This document shows, piece after piece, positions 14,015 through 14,067 of a DNA stretch of 14,067 nucleotides. The position numbers were made by a program, and so were the translations under genes. This DNA comes from Treponema sp. (lineage in GTDB: Bacteria > Spirochaetota > Spirochaetia > Treponematales > Treponemataceae). The notes beneath the pieces are model-generated. The model saw only the letters and a program-made list of their open reading frames with translations. It did no database searches and was not told the origin of the DNA. The stretch lies in the NCBI GenBank assembly GCA_016297415.1, contig JAEDGQ010000051.1:1-14067 (forward strand), in the 5' to 3' direction. Position 1 is the first letter of the stretch. Each line of letters starts with the position of its first letter.

Positions 14015-14067
14015 CAGGGCAAACGCATTATAACTGATTTTGTATTGAAAAATGGCGCAAAGGAGTG
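14015..14067 (-). repeat. Dispersed repeat, left end (truncated by window end)
   Basis: These 53 bases match 9276-9328, the left end of the complete element, at 50 of 53 positions. The copy starts CAGGGCAAACGCATTATAA and runs off the window. Read outward, its end points on the minus strand to the DUF2804 gene. Confidence 0.88.

Noticed and set aside
1..14067. CRISPR array or direct-repeat/spacer structure
   Set aside because: The repeats present are dispersed, unevenly spaced and mostly inverted; no regular spacing exists and no cas-like gene is seen.

Overview
The window looks like chromosomal DNA from an AT-rich, free-living or host-associated Treponema-type spirochaete. The basis is family content and style: a 306-aa PyrB with a separate PyrI, a class III fructose-1,6-bisphosphatase, a DUF2804 protein, a large unrecognised lysine/serine-rich protein, and short AT-rich intergenic gaps interrupted by dispersed repeats. 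This is inference; there is no 16S gene or other taxonomic marker in the window.

Layout. Bases 1-263 hold one end of a dispersed repeat, a GC-rich repeat and a good promoter. Then comes a three-gene plus-strand unit (264-2870): a SAM O-methyltransferase-like protein, a small ketosynthase-like protein and an HX4D acyltransferase. This trio and its order resemble one end of aryl-polyene (APE)-type pigment clusters, but the ACPs, dehydratases, ketoreductase and exporter of such a cluster are not here. A solo repeat end precedes a tightly packed five-gene plus-strand run, pyrB-pyrI-pyrC-fbp-M48 protease (3010-9022). This covers the committed step of pyrimidine synthesis with its regulatory subunit, dihydroorotase, a gluconeogenic phosphatase and a membrane zinc protease.

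Bases 9022-9921 are an RNA and repeat hub. They hold a second GC-rich repeat, the small SRP RNA gene (ffs) on the minus strand with its own promoter and terminator, a complete ~215-bp inverted-repeat element, and a plus-strand tRNA cluster Ser(UGA)-Ser(GCU)-Arg(GCG) with promoter and terminator. Downstream lie a HdeD/DUF308-like membrane protein and a ~195-bp palindromic repeat between convergent genes. A minus-strand pair follows (DUF2804 protein, then a 685-aa protein of unknown function). Another end of the dispersed repeat closes the window.

The most interesting structural signal is the dispersed repeat. Its ends occur at 1-52, 2893-2954, 9277-9491 (complete) and 14015-14067, and every end points with a conserved TATAAT towards the 5' end of the adjacent gene or RNA operon. 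Both window edges fall inside copies, as expected if this is a contig broken at a multicopy repeat.
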